Positions 7,462 to 16,046 of a DNA stretch of 64,000 nt are shown here, piece after piece; position 1 is the stretch's first letter, and the number at the start of each line of letters is the position of its first letter. The notes beneath the pieces were generated by a model. The model made no database searches. It was not told the DNA's origin and saw only the letters and a program-made list of their open reading frames with translations. The DNA lies in the NCBI GenBank assembly GCA_039817385.1, contig JBCBVY010000005.1, forward strand, positions 248,001 through 312,000. The letters run 5' to 3'. The translations under genes were made by a program, and so were the position numbers. The DNA is from JBCBCP01 sp039817385 (lineage in GTDB: Bacteria > Pseudomonadota > Alphaproteobacteria > Rhodobacterales > Rhodobacteraceae).

Positions 7462-9731
7462 TAGCCGTAATGGGCCACCGGCGTGCCTGCGATGGCAGAC
7501 ATATTAAGCAGCCCGCGTGCGGTGATGGCGGGGCTGACGATGTGCGCACGGTTGCCCATGCCCATCAGGATCGGGCCAACCTCAAGCCCCCCGCCTTTCA
7601 TCTTTAGGATGTTTCGCACGCCCGAGGCCGCATCCGCATGGGCAAAGACCAGCGCGTTGGCCGCGCCGTCCATGCGGCCACCCGGCAAAAGGCGCGCGCG
7701 CAGCTCCGGATCAAGCGCGGTGTCGATGTTCATCTCGCCCTCGTAGACGAAATCGCGCGCGTCGGCGTCGAGGATCTCCAGCGCGGCGCGCAGGCGCGCA
7801 CCCGACCCGCCGGGATGGGTGCCGAACTGGCTTTGGCTGCAGAGCGCAATGCGCGGCTCCAGGCCAAAACGGCGGATATGGCGCGCGGTGCCGATGACGA
7901 TCTCGGCCAGGTCTGCGGGGCCCGGTTCCATATGCACATGGGTGTCGGCAATGAAGAGCGGGCCGTCCTCGAGGATCATCATGCTGAGCGCGCCAACCGG
8001 ATGCAGACTGCCGGACCCGAGGATTTGCGTGACGTAGTTCAGGTGCCAGCGGAACTCGCCAAAGGTGCCGCAGATCAGGCTGTCAGCTTCGTCGCGGTGG
8101 ACCATCACCGCGCCAATGGCGGTGGTGTTGGTGCGCATAATCGCGCGGGCGAGGTCCGGCGTGACGCCGCGGCGGCACATCAGTTCGTGATAGGTGCCCC
8201 AGTAATCGCGGTAGCGGGGATCGTTTTCGGGGTTCACCAGGTCGAAATGGGTGCCAAGGCCGATGGTCAGGCCCGCCCGGTCGATCCGCTGTTCGATCAC
8301 CTCGGGGCGGCCAATCAGGATGGGGCGTTCGGTCGTTTCTTCGACCATTGCCTGCGCCGCGCGCAGCACCCGCTCGTCCTCGCCTTCGGCAAAGACGATG
8401 CGGCGGGAGGCGGTGCGGGCGGCCTCGAAAACGGGCCGCATGGGCAGGGCGGATTTGAAGACCGAGCCATCCAAGCGCCCCCGGTAGGCGTTCATATCTG
8501 TGATGGGGCGGGTCGCCACGCCGCTGTCCATCGCGGCCTTTGCCACGGCCGAGGATACGATGCCGACAAGGCGTGGGTCGAACGGTTTGGGAATCAGGTA
8601 ATCGGCCCCGAAGGTCAGTTGCTCGCCCTGGTAGGCGGCGGCAGCCTCGGCGCTTGTCGTGGCGCGGGCCAGCGCGGCGATCCCGTCGATGCAAGCCAGC
8701 TGCATCGCGTCGTTGATCGTGGTTGCGCCCACATCCAGCGCACCGCGGAAGATGAAGGGAAAGCACAGCACGTTATTGACTTGGTTGGGAAAATCACTGC
8801 GCCCGGTGGCGATAATGGCATCCGGCGCCGCGCGGCGGGCCGCCTCAGGCAGGATTTCGGGGTCGGGATTGGCGAGCGCAAAGATGATCGGGCGCGCCGC
8901 CATCTGCGCCACGTGCGCTTCGCTCAGCACGCCCGGGCCGGACAGCCCCAGAAAGAGGTCCGCGCCCGCTATCACGTCACTGAGCGTACGCTTGTCCGTC
9001 GCTTGCGCATAGGCTGCTTTGGCCGGGTTCATGTCCTCGGTCCGGCCCGCATAGACCAGCCCGTGAATATCGCAGAGCCAGACGTTCTCTCGCCGCACGC
9101 CCAGCTTCAGCAGCATGTTCAGGCAGGCAATGCCTGCCGCGCCGCCCCCGGTGGAGACGATCTTGATGTCCTCGAACGCCTTTCCGGCGAGTTTCAGCGC
9201 GTTGGTTGCGGCGGCCCCAACGACAATGGCCGTACCGTGCTGGTCGTCGTGAAAGACCGGGATGTTCATCCGTTCACGGCACAGCTTTTCGACCACGAAA
9301 CAGTCGGGGGCCTTGATGTCTTCGAGGTTGATCGCGCCAAAGGATGGCTCCAGCGCGCAGACGATCTCGGCCAGTTTTTCCGGGTCCGGCGCGTTCACCT
9401 CGATATCGAAGCAATCGATGCCTGCGAATTTCTTGAAGAGGACAGCTTTGCCTTCCATCACCGGCTTGGACGCGAGCGCGCCGATATTGCCGAGGCCCAG
9501 CACCGCCGAGCCGTTTGTGATGACCGCCACAAGGTTGCCGCGGGCGGTGTAGTCGCGCGCAGTGCCTGGGTCCGCCTTGATCTCAAGGCACGCCTCGGCC
9601 ACGCCGGGCGAATAGGCGCGTGCAAGGTCCCGGCCTGTGGCCAGCGGCTTGGTCGCGCGGATCTCCAGCTTGCCGGGTTTGGGATAGCGGTGGTATTCGA
9701 GCGCGGCCTCGCGCAGGGTCTTGTCGGTCAT
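7461..9731 (-). CDS. maeB: NADP-dependent malic enzyme with phosphotransacetylase-like domain
   Basis: It decarboxylates malate to pyruvate with reduction of NADP. The 756-residue product is the two-domain form. The malic enzyme part (about 1-430) shows YSPGVAEACLEI, the lysine in VLFKKFAGIDCFDIE, FHDDQHGTAIVV and the nucleotide fold STGGGAAGIACLN. The C-terminal part (about 430-756) resembles phosphate acetyltransferase (FAEGEDERVLRAA, IALCSQSQFGTHPG, NALVFAHADAASG) and is usually regulatory in MaeB. ATG 9731 has AAAGGAG 13 bases upstream. It is followed by three palindromes. Together with prpE it suggests control of the pyruvate/acyl-CoA node. Confidence 0.93.
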   Translation of the reverse strand: MTDKTLREAALEYHRYPKPGKLEIRATKPLATGRDLARAYSPGVAEACLEIKADPGTARDYTARGNLVAVITNGSAVLGLGNIGALASKPVMEGKAVLFKKFAGIDCFDIEVNAPDPEKLAEIVCALEPSFGAINLEDIKAPDCFVVEKLCRERMNIPVFHDDQHGTAIVVGAAATNALKLAGKAFEDIKIVSTGGGAAGIACLNMLLKLGVRRENVWLCDIHGLVYAGRTEDMNPAKAAYAQATDKRTLSDVIAGADLFLGLSGPGVLSEAHVAQMAARPIIFALANPDPEILPEAARRAAPDAIIATGRSDFPNQVNNVLCFPFIFRGALDVGATTINDAMQLACIDGIAALARATTSAEAAAAYQGEQLTFGADYLIPKPFDPRLVGIVSSAVAKAAMDSGVATRPITDMNAYRGRLDGSVFKSALPMRPVFEAARTASRRIVFAEGEDERVLRAAQAMVEETTERPILIGRPEVIEQRIDRAGLTIGLGTHFDLVNPENDPRYRDYWGTYHELMCRRGVTPDLARAIMRTNTTAIGAVMVHRDEADSLICGTFGEFRWHLNYVTQILGSGSLHPVGALSMMILEDGPLFIADTHVHMEPGPADLAEIVIGTARHIRRFGLEPRIALCSQSQFGTHPGGSGARLRAALEILDADARDFVYEGEMNIDTALDPELRARLLPGGRMDGAANALVFAHADAASGVRNILKMKGGGLEVGPILMGMGNRAHIVSPAITARGLLNMSAIAGTPVAHYG

Positions 9732-9802
9732 TTTCGGGCGCGCTCCTTTTGGCTTGTGGGTAGCCTAAAGTGCGGCTGTCGTGCAAATGATATGGACCGG
9801 GA

Positions 9803-9851
9803 GTGGGGGCCAACCCCCACACCCCCGGGATTTTTTGGAACAGAGAAGGGG
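9803..9851 (+). repeat. Intergenic hairpin-tail element, copy A
   Basis: Stem GTGGGGG (9803-9809), loop CCAA, CCCCCAC (9814-9820), then CCCCCGGGA, a T6 run and the tail GGAACAGAGAAGGGG. The tail lies 7 bases before the GTG start at 9859 and serves as its ribosome site. See copies at 13856, 19733, 26541, 26730, 34001, 42600, 49609, 51577 and 63277. Confidence 0.8.
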
Positions 9852-9858
9852 CGGACCT

Positions 9859-10896
9859 GTGCAGAATATTCGGGCCGAGGTACTGCTTGGCACATCCGAT
9901 CTGGCGGGCGATCAGGCGTTTTTCGAAGGGCTGGGGCTGCGGATGGAGGAGATCTTTCCGGCGGATGATCCGGCGGAGGCGGTGTTTTCCGGCCTTGGCC
10001 TCCGCGTGCGGCTGCTGCGGGGGGACGCGCCGGGGCGGCTGCGGATCCGGGCGGATGATCCGGTCCTGCTGGGGCCGGCGCGGCAGGTGTCCCCCGGTGG
10101 CACCGTTGTGGAGATTGCGCCGCTTGATCCACCGGTGCAGGTGCCGGTGCCGACGTCGGAGTTCATCGTGCGGCGTCTTTCTGATGGTGCGCCTTGGGTT
10201 GTGGGCCGCGCGGGAATGCAATATCGCGATCTGGTGCCGGGGCGCCTCGGCGGGTCGATCATCGCCAGCCACATCCGGATTCCCGGCGGCGGGCCGGTGC
10301 CGGACATGGTGCATTACCACAGCGTCGGATTTCAGCTGATCTTTTGCTACAAAGGCTGGGTTGATCTGGTCTACGAGGATCAGGGCCCGCCCTTTCGCCT
10401 GACCGCAGGGGCCTGCGTGATCCAGCCGCCGGAGATCCGGCACCGGGTGCTGCATTCGGGTGATGATCTGGAGGTGATCGAGATTGGCGTACCGGCAGAG
10501 CATCTGACGACGATCGATTACGCGATGGACCTGCCGACCGGGCAGCACGATCCGGACCGGCGCTGGGATGGGCAGCGCTTTGTCCGGGCGGAGCCGGAGG
10601 GCGCGGTGTGGACGCCTGCGCAGGTGCCGGGGTTCGAGGCGCGCGATACCGGTATCGCCGCAAACACCGGCGGGGTGGCAGACGTGCAGGTGCTGCGGCC
10701 CAGAGGCGCTGCGGGCGCGTTCCGCCATGACCGGGGCATCTTTTTCACCTTTGTGCTGTCCGGGTCGATGATGATCGAAGCCGGGGCGCGGCAGGCGCTG
10801 GGCGCGGGCGATGCCTTTGTCCTGCCTGCAGGGCACGAGGCGATATATGCGGAGGCAACGGATGATGTGCAGCTCTTGCAAGTGTCGCTGCCGTGA
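9859..10896 (+). CDS. Cupin-domain protein with VOC-like N-terminus
   Basis: The chosen GTG start gives 345 residues; it follows GAGAAGGGG from the upstream repeat, and an earlier in-frame codon at 9781 would translate the repeat. Residues 1-70 (AEVLLGTSDLAGDQAFFEGL, then LGLRVRLLRGDAPG) look like half of a VOC/glyoxalase fold. Two cupin barrels follow: one around 150-230 (HYHSVGFQLIFCYKGWVDLVYED) and one near the C-terminus (FFTFVLSGSMMIEAGARQALGAGDAFVLPAG). Such proteins are sugar-modifying or sensory; no substrate can be inferred. It sits 62 bases upstream of the nucleoside-salvage operon and may be cotranscribed with it. Confidence 0.65.
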   Translation: MQNIRAEVLLGTSDLAGDQAFFEGLGLRMEEIFPADDPAEAVFSGLGLRVRLLRGDAPGRLRIRADDPVLLGPARQVSPGGTVVEIAPLDPPVQVPVPTSEFIVRRLSDGAPWVVGRAGMQYRDLVPGRLGGSIIASHIRIPGGGPVPDMVHYHSVGFQLIFCYKGWVDLVYEDQGPPFRLTAGACVIQPPEIRHRVLHSGDDLEVIEIGVPAEHLTTIDYAMDLPTGQHDPDRRWDGQRFVRAEPEGAVWTPAQVPGFEARDTGIAANTGGVADVQVLRPRGAAGAFRHDRGIFFTFVLSGSMMIEAGARQALGAGDAFVLPAGHEAIYAEATDDVQLLQVSLP

Positions 10897-10958
10897 AGTG
10901 GTTTTGGTCCGCGCCGATCTGGGCTATCGCTAGATGCGCAAAGCTTGGAGGCAGCGTG

Positions 10959-11366
10959 GTGAGTGAGACGGGCAGAACGGCAGAGTTGCGCAGCGCCGCG
11001 CTGAACGTGCGGGCCAAAGCCTATGCGCCCTATTCGAATTTCCTTGTCGGCGCAGCGGTTTTGACCGTGGACGGCCAGATCTTCACCGGCTGCAATGTCG
11101 AAAATGTCGCCTATCCTGAAGGCACCTGCGCCGAAGCGGGGGCGCTGGCCGCGATGTGTGCCGCCGGCGCGCGCGAGATTGTCGAGGTCTATGTCGTCGC
11201 CAGCGCGCCCAGCCCGGTGCCGCCCTGCGGCGGTTGCCGCCAAAAGCTGAAGGAATTTGGCAAGGGCGCGGTGCCGGTCACGATGGCGACGCTGGACGGC
11301 ACCGAGCTGCGCATGACGTTGGCGGAGCTTCTGCCCGGTGCCTTTGGGACGGAGCATATGGAATGA
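10959..11366 (+). CDS. cdd: Cytidine deaminase
   Basis: This zinc enzyme hydrolyses cytidine and deoxycytidine to uridine and deoxyuridine. The 135-residue product has the signature TGCNVENVAYPEGTCAE, with zinc ligand Cys57 and catalytic Glu59, and PCGGC with zinc ligands Cys90 and Cys93. Two adjacent GTG codons (10956, 10959) are possible starts; GGAG at 10947-10950 is spaced 8 bases from the second, which I prefer. Its stop overlaps the deoA start in ATGA, so it heads a cdd-deoA-deoB operon for pyrimidine nucleoside use. Confidence 0.93.
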   Translation: MSETGRTAELRSAALNVRAKAYAPYSNFLVGAAVLTVDGQIFTGCNVENVAYPEGTCAEAGALAAMCAAGAREIVEVYVVASAPSPVPPCGGCRQKLKEFGKGAVPVTMATLDGTELRMTLAELLPGAFGTEHME

Positions 11367-12676
11367 CCCATTCAGCCGCCGCTGTGATTGGCGCGCTGCG
11401 CGCGCGGCAGAGCCCGGGGCGTGATGCGCTTGCCTGGTTCGCGCAGGGCCTTGCTGATGGGCGGGTGAGCGACGCGCAGGCGGGGGCTTTTGCGATGGCC
11501 GTCTGCCTTAATGGGCTTGGCGATGTGGGGCGCGTGGCGCTGACGATGGCAATGCGCGATTCGGGCACGGTGATTGACTGGGATCTGCCGGGGCCTGTGC
11601 TCGACAAGCATTCGACCGGCGGGGTGGGCGATTGTGTGAGCCTTGTGCTGGCGCCTGCGCTCGCGGCCTGCGGGGCCTATGTGCCGATGATCTCGGGCCG
11701 GGGGCTGGGCCATACGGGCGGCACGCTCGATAAGCTGGAGGCGATCCCGGGCGTGCGCGTCGGGCTGCCACAGGACCGGTTTGAAGCGGCCGTGCGGCAG
11801 GCGGGCTGCGCCATCGTCGGGGCGAGCGCCGATATCGCGCCCGCGGACAAGCGGCTTTACGCGATCCGCGATGTGACGGCGACGGTGGAAAGCCTCGACC
11901 TGATCACCGCGTCGATCCTGTCCAAAAAGCTGGCGGCGGGGCTGGGCGGACTTGTGCTGGACGTCAAGGTCGGCTCGGGCGCGTTTATGAAGGAGATGGG
12001 TGCCGCGCGCGAGCTGGCGCAGGCGCTGGTGACCACGGCAAATGCGGCGGGCTGCAAGACCGCGGCGCTGATCACCGACATGAGCCAACCGTTGGTGCCG
12101 TCGATGGGCAACGCGCTGGAGGTGGCCGAGGTGATGCGCGTGCTGCGCGCTGATGATGCGCGCGGCCCGCTCATTGAGCTTTGCGCGGCGCTGGGCGGTG
12201 TGCTGCTTGTGGGCGCCGGGCTGGCCGAGGACGTGCAGACGGGCGCGGACAAGATCGCGGCGGCGGTGCGCACCGGGACCGCGGCAGAGCGTTTTGGCCG
12301 GATGATCGCCGCGCAAGGCGGCCCGCTGGGCTTTGTCGAGGCGCCGGGGCGCTTCTTGCCGGAAGCGACGGTCATTCGGGAGGTGCAAGCGACCGCCGCG
12401 GGTTTCGTGACGGCGATTGACGGCGAGGCGCTCGGGCATGCGGTTGTCGCCCTTGGCGGGGGCCGCGCCCGGGAAAGCGATGTGGTCAACCCCGCTGTAG
12501 GTCTGTCGGACATCGCGGCGCTTGGCACCCGGCTGGCCAAGGGGCAGCCCTTGGCGGTGGTTCATGCGGCGCGCCCTTCGGATGCGGACCGGGCCGAGGC
12601 GGCGGTGCGGGCGGCGATTTCTGTGGGTGCATCCGCGGTGCAGGTGCCCGCGCTGATCCACGACCGGGTGGGCTGA
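11363..12676 (+). CDS. deoA: Thymidine phosphorylase
   Basis: It phosphorolyses thymidine and deoxyuridine to the free base and deoxyribose-1-phosphate. The 437-residue product carries KHSTGGVGD at 82-90 (phosphate site), SGRGLGHTGGTLDKLE around 113-128 and DVKVGSGAFM, all family hallmarks. The ATG overlaps the cdd stop by four bases and its own TGA overlaps the deoB ATG by one base, so translation of the three genes is coupled. The deoxyribose-1-phosphate is the substrate of the next gene product. Confidence 0.95.
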   Translation: MTHSAAAVIGALRARQSPGRDALAWFAQGLADGRVSDAQAGAFAMAVCLNGLGDVGRVALTMAMRDSGTVIDWDLPGPVLDKHSTGGVGDCVSLVLAPALAACGAYVPMISGRGLGHTGGTLDKLEAIPGVRVGLPQDRFEAAVRQAGCAIVGASADIAPADKRLYAIRDVTATVESLDLITASILSKKLAAGLGGLVLDVKVGSGAFMKEMGAARELAQALVTTANAAGCKTAALITDMSQPLVPSMGNALEVAEVMRVLRADDARGPLIELCAALGGVLLVGAGLAEDVQTGADKIAAAVRTGTAAERFGRMIAAQGGPLGFVEAPGRFLPEATVIREVQATAAGFVTAIDGEALGHAVVALGGGRARESDVVNPAVGLSDIAALGTRLAKGQPLAVVHAARPSDADRAEAAVRAAISVGASAVQVPALIHDRVG

Positions 12677-13821
12677 TGGCACGCGCCTTTCTGGTTGTGA
12701 TGGACAGCGTCGGCATCGGCGGCGCGCCGGATGCGGACCGGTTCTTTAACGGGGATGTGCCGGACACGGGCGCGAATACGCTGGGCCACATCCAATCGGC
12801 GCGGCCTTTGCAGGTGCCGAACATGGCGCGGCTTGGGCTTTGGGCGGCCTTGGAACTGGCCTCTGGCATGACGGTGGAGGGTCCGGAGCCAGAGGGGCGC
12901 TGGGGCTGCGGGGCGGCGGTCTCTCCGGGCAAGGACACGCCCTCGGGTCATTGGGAATTGGCCGGACTTCCGGTGCCGTGGGATTGGACGCATTTTCCGC
13001 GGGACGGGGATGCGTTTGACGCTGATTTGGTGGCCGCGGTCGCGCAGGCGGCGGGCACGGACGGCATTCTTGGCAATTGCCATGCCTCGGGCACGGAGAT
13101 CATCGCGCGGCTCGGCGCAGAGCATCTGCGCACGGGCTGGCCGATCTGCTACACCTCTGCGGACAGCGTGTTTCAGGTCGCGGCCCATGAAGAGCGCTTT
13201 GGTCTGGAGCGGCTTTTGGCGCTTTGTGCCGCCATCGCGCCGCGGCTGCACGCGATGCGCGTCGGCCGGGTGATCGCGCGGCCGTTTATTGGAACCGAAG
13301 GCGCGTTCTTGCGGACCGGCAACCGCAAGGATTTCGCGATTGCCCCGCCGGGCCCGGTGCTGAGCACGCGGGCGAAGGACGCGGGGCGCGATGTGCACGC
13401 GGTGGGCAAGATCTGGGACATCTTCAGCGGCGCGGGCTTTGACGATGTGGCCAAGGGGGATGACCGGGCGTTGATGGACGCGCTTGGGGAGCGGGTGGCC
13501 CATGCGCGGGACGGCAGCCTGACCTTTGCCAATTTCGTGGAGTTCGATTCGCTTTATGGCCACCGCCGGGATGTGGAAGGCTATGCGCAGCATCTGGAGT
13601 GGTTTGACGCAGCGCTCGGGCCGGTTCTGGCGGCGCTGCGCGAAGGCGATCTGCTGGTGCTGACAGCGGATCATGGCAACGATCCCAGCTGGGTCGGCAC
13701 GGATCACACGCGGGAGCGGGTGCCGGTGCTGGTTGCGGGCACCGGAGCCGGGGCGCTGGGGCAGATCGGCTTTTCCGGCGTCGCGGACCTCGTGGCGGCG
13801 CACCTGGGTCTTCCAAAATGA
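12676..13821 (+). CDS. deoB: Phosphopentomutase
   Basis: It converts (deoxy)ribose-1-phosphate to the 5-phosphate, completing the route from nucleosides to pentose phosphates. The 381-residue alkaline-phosphatase-fold enzyme has VMDSVGIGGAPDADRF at the N-terminus (metal Asp), DTGANTLGHI, GKDTPSGHWE with the phosphorylated Thr, and LTADHGNDP for the second metal. The TGATG junction with deoA shows coupling. No deoC aldolase is present in the window. A short GC hairpin followed by a T-rich stretch begins directly at the stop codon. Confidence 0.95.
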   Translation: MARAFLVVMDSVGIGGAPDADRFFNGDVPDTGANTLGHIQSARPLQVPNMARLGLWAALELASGMTVEGPEPEGRWGCGAAVSPGKDTPSGHWELAGLPVPWDWTHFPRDGDAFDADLVAAVAQAAGTDGILGNCHASGTEIIARLGAEHLRTGWPICYTSADSVFQVAAHEERFGLERLLALCAAIAPRLHAMRVGRVIARPFIGTEGAFLRTGNRKDFAIAPPGPVLSTRAKDAGRDVHAVGKIWDIFSGAGFDDVAKGDDRALMDALGERVAHARDGSLTFANFVEFDSLYGHRRDVEGYAQHLEWFDAALGPVLAALREGDLLVLTADHGNDPSWVGTDHTRERVPVLVAGTGAGALGQIGFSGVADLVAAHLGLPK

Positions 13822-13849
13822 GCGCCTGCGGCGCATTCGATTTTATTTT
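13822..13849 (+). terminator. Terminator-like hairpin after deoB
   Basis: GCGCC-TGC-GGCGC (13822-13834) followed by ATTCGATTTTATTTT. The short stem plus T-rich tail, immediately after the stop codon, suits an intrinsic terminator of the cdd-deoA-deoB operon. Confidence 0.6.
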
Positions 13850-13855
13850 GCTGAT

Positions 13856-13905
13856 GAGGGGTTTCACCCCTCAAACTCCCCAGGATTTTTTTGAACAGAG
13901 AAGGG
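13856..13905 (+). repeat. Intergenic hairpin-tail element, copy B
   Basis: Stem GAGGGGT-TTC-ACCCCTC (13856-13872), then CTCCCCAGGA, a T7 run and GAACAGAGAAGGG ending 6 bases before the upp ATG. The tail matches copy A almost exactly and acts as the upp ribosome site. Confidence 0.8.
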
Positions 13906-13911
13906 CCACCC

Positions 13912-14544
13912 ATGACCGAGCATGTCACTGTCGTTGACCATCCACTTGTGCAGCACAAGCTGACCTTGATGCGGGACAAGGACCGGTCGACCGGCAATTT
14001 CCGGCAGCTTTTGCGGGAAATCTCGCAGCTTCTCGCCTATGAGGTCACGCGGGAGCTGCCTCTGACCACCCGCCGGATCGACACGCCGATGGAGGCGATG
14101 GATGCGCCGGTGCTGGATGGCAAGAAACTGGTGCTGATCTCGATCCTGCGGGCCGGCAACGGGCTGCTGGACGGCGTGCTGGAGTTGATCCCCTCGGCGC
14201 GGGTTGGCTTTGTCGGGCTGTACCGGGACGAAGAGACGCTGCAGCCCGTGCAGTATTACTTCAAAGTGCCCGAGGCGCTGGAGGATCGGTTGGTGATTGC
14301 GGTTGATCCCATGCTGGCGACGGGCAATTCCTCGGTCGCGGCGGTTGATCTGCTGAAACAGGCGGGCGCGACGAACATCCGTTTCATGTGCTTGCTTGCC
14401 GCGCCCGAAGGGATTGCGCGGATGCAGGCGGCGCACCCGGACGTGCCCATCGTGACCGCGGCGATTGACCGGCAGCTGAATGAGGTTGGTTATATTGTGC
14501 CGGGGCTGGGGGACGCGGGCGACCGGATGTTCGGGACGAAGTAA
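13912..14544 (+). CDS. upp: Uracil phosphoribosyltransferase
   Basis: It salvages uracil with PRPP to give UMP. The 210-residue product shows DHPLVQHKLTLMRD at the N-terminus, SILRAGNGLLDG, the PRPP-binding VDPMLATGNSS at 131-141 and the C-terminal IVPGLGDAGDRMFGTK, an essentially invariant end in Upp. The ATG at 13912 is preceded by GAGAAGGG. Although separated from deoB by a terminator-like hairpin and a repeat element, it acts on uracil released by nucleoside phosphorolysis, so the grouping is functional. Confidence 0.97.
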   Translation: MTEHVTVVDHPLVQHKLTLMRDKDRSTGNFRQLLREISQLLAYEVTRELPLTTRRIDTPMEAMDAPVLDGKKLVLISILRAGNGLLDGVLELIPSARVGFVGLYRDEETLQPVQYYFKVPEALEDRLVIAVDPMLATGNSSVAAVDLLKQAGATNIRFMCLLAAPEGIARMQAAHPDVPIVTAAIDRQLNEVGYIVPGLGDAGDRMFGTK

Positions 14545-14606
14545 GCCACTGGACACGCTTGTGTGTTTGCGGCAGGCTACCACAAAATCCTGTGGGGGCA
14601 GAGGTT

Positions 14607-16046
14607 ATGACGACTCGATTTAGCGCTTTGGGCGTGCTCTTTGTGTGTGGGCTTGCGACGGCCAGTCAGGCCCAGTTGACCAATAGTCAGGCCACGCCTG
14701 CGGAATTTCCGCCGGCCAGCTATGCGGCCAACCAGTATATCGACAGCCGAGGCTGCGTTTTTATTCGTGCCGGGATTGACGGCAATGTCACCTGGGTGCC
14801 GCGGGTGAACCGCCAGCGGCGGCAGATTTGCGGGCAGACGCCGAGCTTGAGTGGCCGCGTCGCTGAGGCGGCGGCGGCGCCAGCGCCTGCGGACGCGCCC
14901 GAGCAGATCACGCTGGAGACGCCCGCACCGGCGGTGGAGCCGACCACGCAGACCGCGCCGAAATCACCGCCGCCGCAGACGGCCAGTGCGCCCGCGCCGC
15001 GGCAAGCGGCCCCGCGCCCCGCGCCTGCCCCGCAGCGCACGGCGGCAGTTCGGCCTGCGCCGCAGCCAAAGCCCAAGCCCAAGCCCAAGCCGCGGGTTGT
15101 GGCGGCGCCTGCGCCGAAGCCGGTTGCCGCGCCAAAGCCCAAGCCGCAGGTTGTGGCCGCGGCGCCCGCGCCGGCCCCAGCCGCGCGCCCGACCGTACGG
15201 CGCAGTACCGCGTGCAGCGGGCTGTCGCCGGTGTCGAGCCGTTATGTGAACTCCGGCGCGGATTTGCCCGTGCGGTGCGGCCCGCAAGCGGTCTCGCCAA
15301 CCGCGGGCGCGCAGGTTGCCGCCGCGCCCGGTGCGCGGCGCGTTGTGGTGCAGCAGCCGCAAACCGCCGCGCTGCAACCCGGCACGCGGATCGTGCCGCG
15401 CCATGTCTACACCAACCGCCAGAACACGGGCTTTCAGCCGGTGCCCCAGGGCTACCGCCGGGTGTGGGAGGATGACCGTCTGAACCCGCGCCGCGCCGAA
15501 CAAACCGTGCAGGGCTACCAGCGCACGCAACTGATCTGGACCGACACGGTGCCGCGGCGCCTGATCAACCAGGTCACAGGGCAGGACGTGACAGCCTCCA
15601 CGCCGCTGGTCTACCCGTTCACGGACATCAACGTGCAGCAGCGCCAGCTGGGCACAGTCACGCTGGTGCGCCGCGATGGGGTGCTGATGAAGCGAGTGCA
15701 GCGCAACACCCGTGCCAAGCCGGCTGCGACGCAGCCCGCGCCGACCCTGTCGACCCGGTCCGCACCAAAACCGGTCGCCGCGCCTGCGCCAAAGCCGCGG
15801 GCGAGTGCCACGACGCTTCAGGGACAGGGCATGGTTCAGGCCGCGCTCTTCCGGGATGCTGCCGGGGCGCGGGCCGCGGCGCAGCGGGCAACGCGGCTGG
15901 GCGTGCCGGTCCGCCTGGGGCAGGTGCGTCGGAGCGGGGAGACGCTTCAGGCGGTGATGCTTGGGCCGTTCCAAACAGGCGATGCCCAGCTGGGTGCGCT
16001 GCGCAAGGCGAAGGCGGCGGGCTTTCCCAACGCGCGGCTGCGCTAA
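14607..16046 (+). CDS. Secreted proline-rich SPOR-domain protein
   Basis: The 479-residue product starts with a Sec signal peptide (about 1-23, ending ASQAQ). A compact region with two cysteines (IDSRGCVFIRAGIDGNVTW) follows, then a long Ala/Pro/Lys-rich linker with PKPKPKPKP repeats at roughly 95-210, a central region with a possible disulfide (STACSGLSPVSSRY, LPVRCGPQ), and a C-terminal SPOR-like domain (about 400-479: GMVQAALFRDAAGARAAAQR, AVMLGPFQTGDAQLGALRKA). SPOR domains bind denuded peptidoglycan, so a periplasmic cell-wall or septal role is likely. The stop codon interlocks with that of the convergent gene (CTAA at 16043-16046), leaving no terminator between them. Confidence 0.75.
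   Translation: MTTRFSALGVLFVCGLATASQAQLTNSQATPAEFPPASYAANQYIDSRGCVFIRAGIDGNVTWVPRVNRQRRQICGQTPSLSGRVAEAAAAPAPADAPEQITLETPAPAVEPTTQTAPKSPPPQTASAPAPRQAAPRPAPAPQRTAAVRPAPQPKPKPKPKPRVVAAPAPKPVAAPKPKPQVVAAAPAPAPAARPTVRRSTACSGLSPVSSRYVNSGADLPVRCGPQAVSPTAGAQVAAAPGARRVVVQQPQTAALQPGTRIVPRHVYTNRQNTGFQPVPQGYRRVWEDDRLNPRRAEQTVQGYQRTQLIWTDTVPRRLINQVTGQDVTASTPLVYPFTDINVQQRQLGTVTLVRRDGVLMKRVQRNTRAKPAATQPAPTLSTRSAPKPVAAPAPKPRASATTLQGQGMVQAALFRDAAGARAAAQRATRLGVPVRLGQVRRSGETLQAVMLGPFQTGDAQLGALRKAKAAGFPNARLR

Noticed and set aside
15060..15150. Tandem repeats in the SPOR gene as a DNA repeat element
   Set aside because: They are codon repeats for a Pro/Lys linker (PKPKPK) within a clear reading frame, not an independent DNA element.
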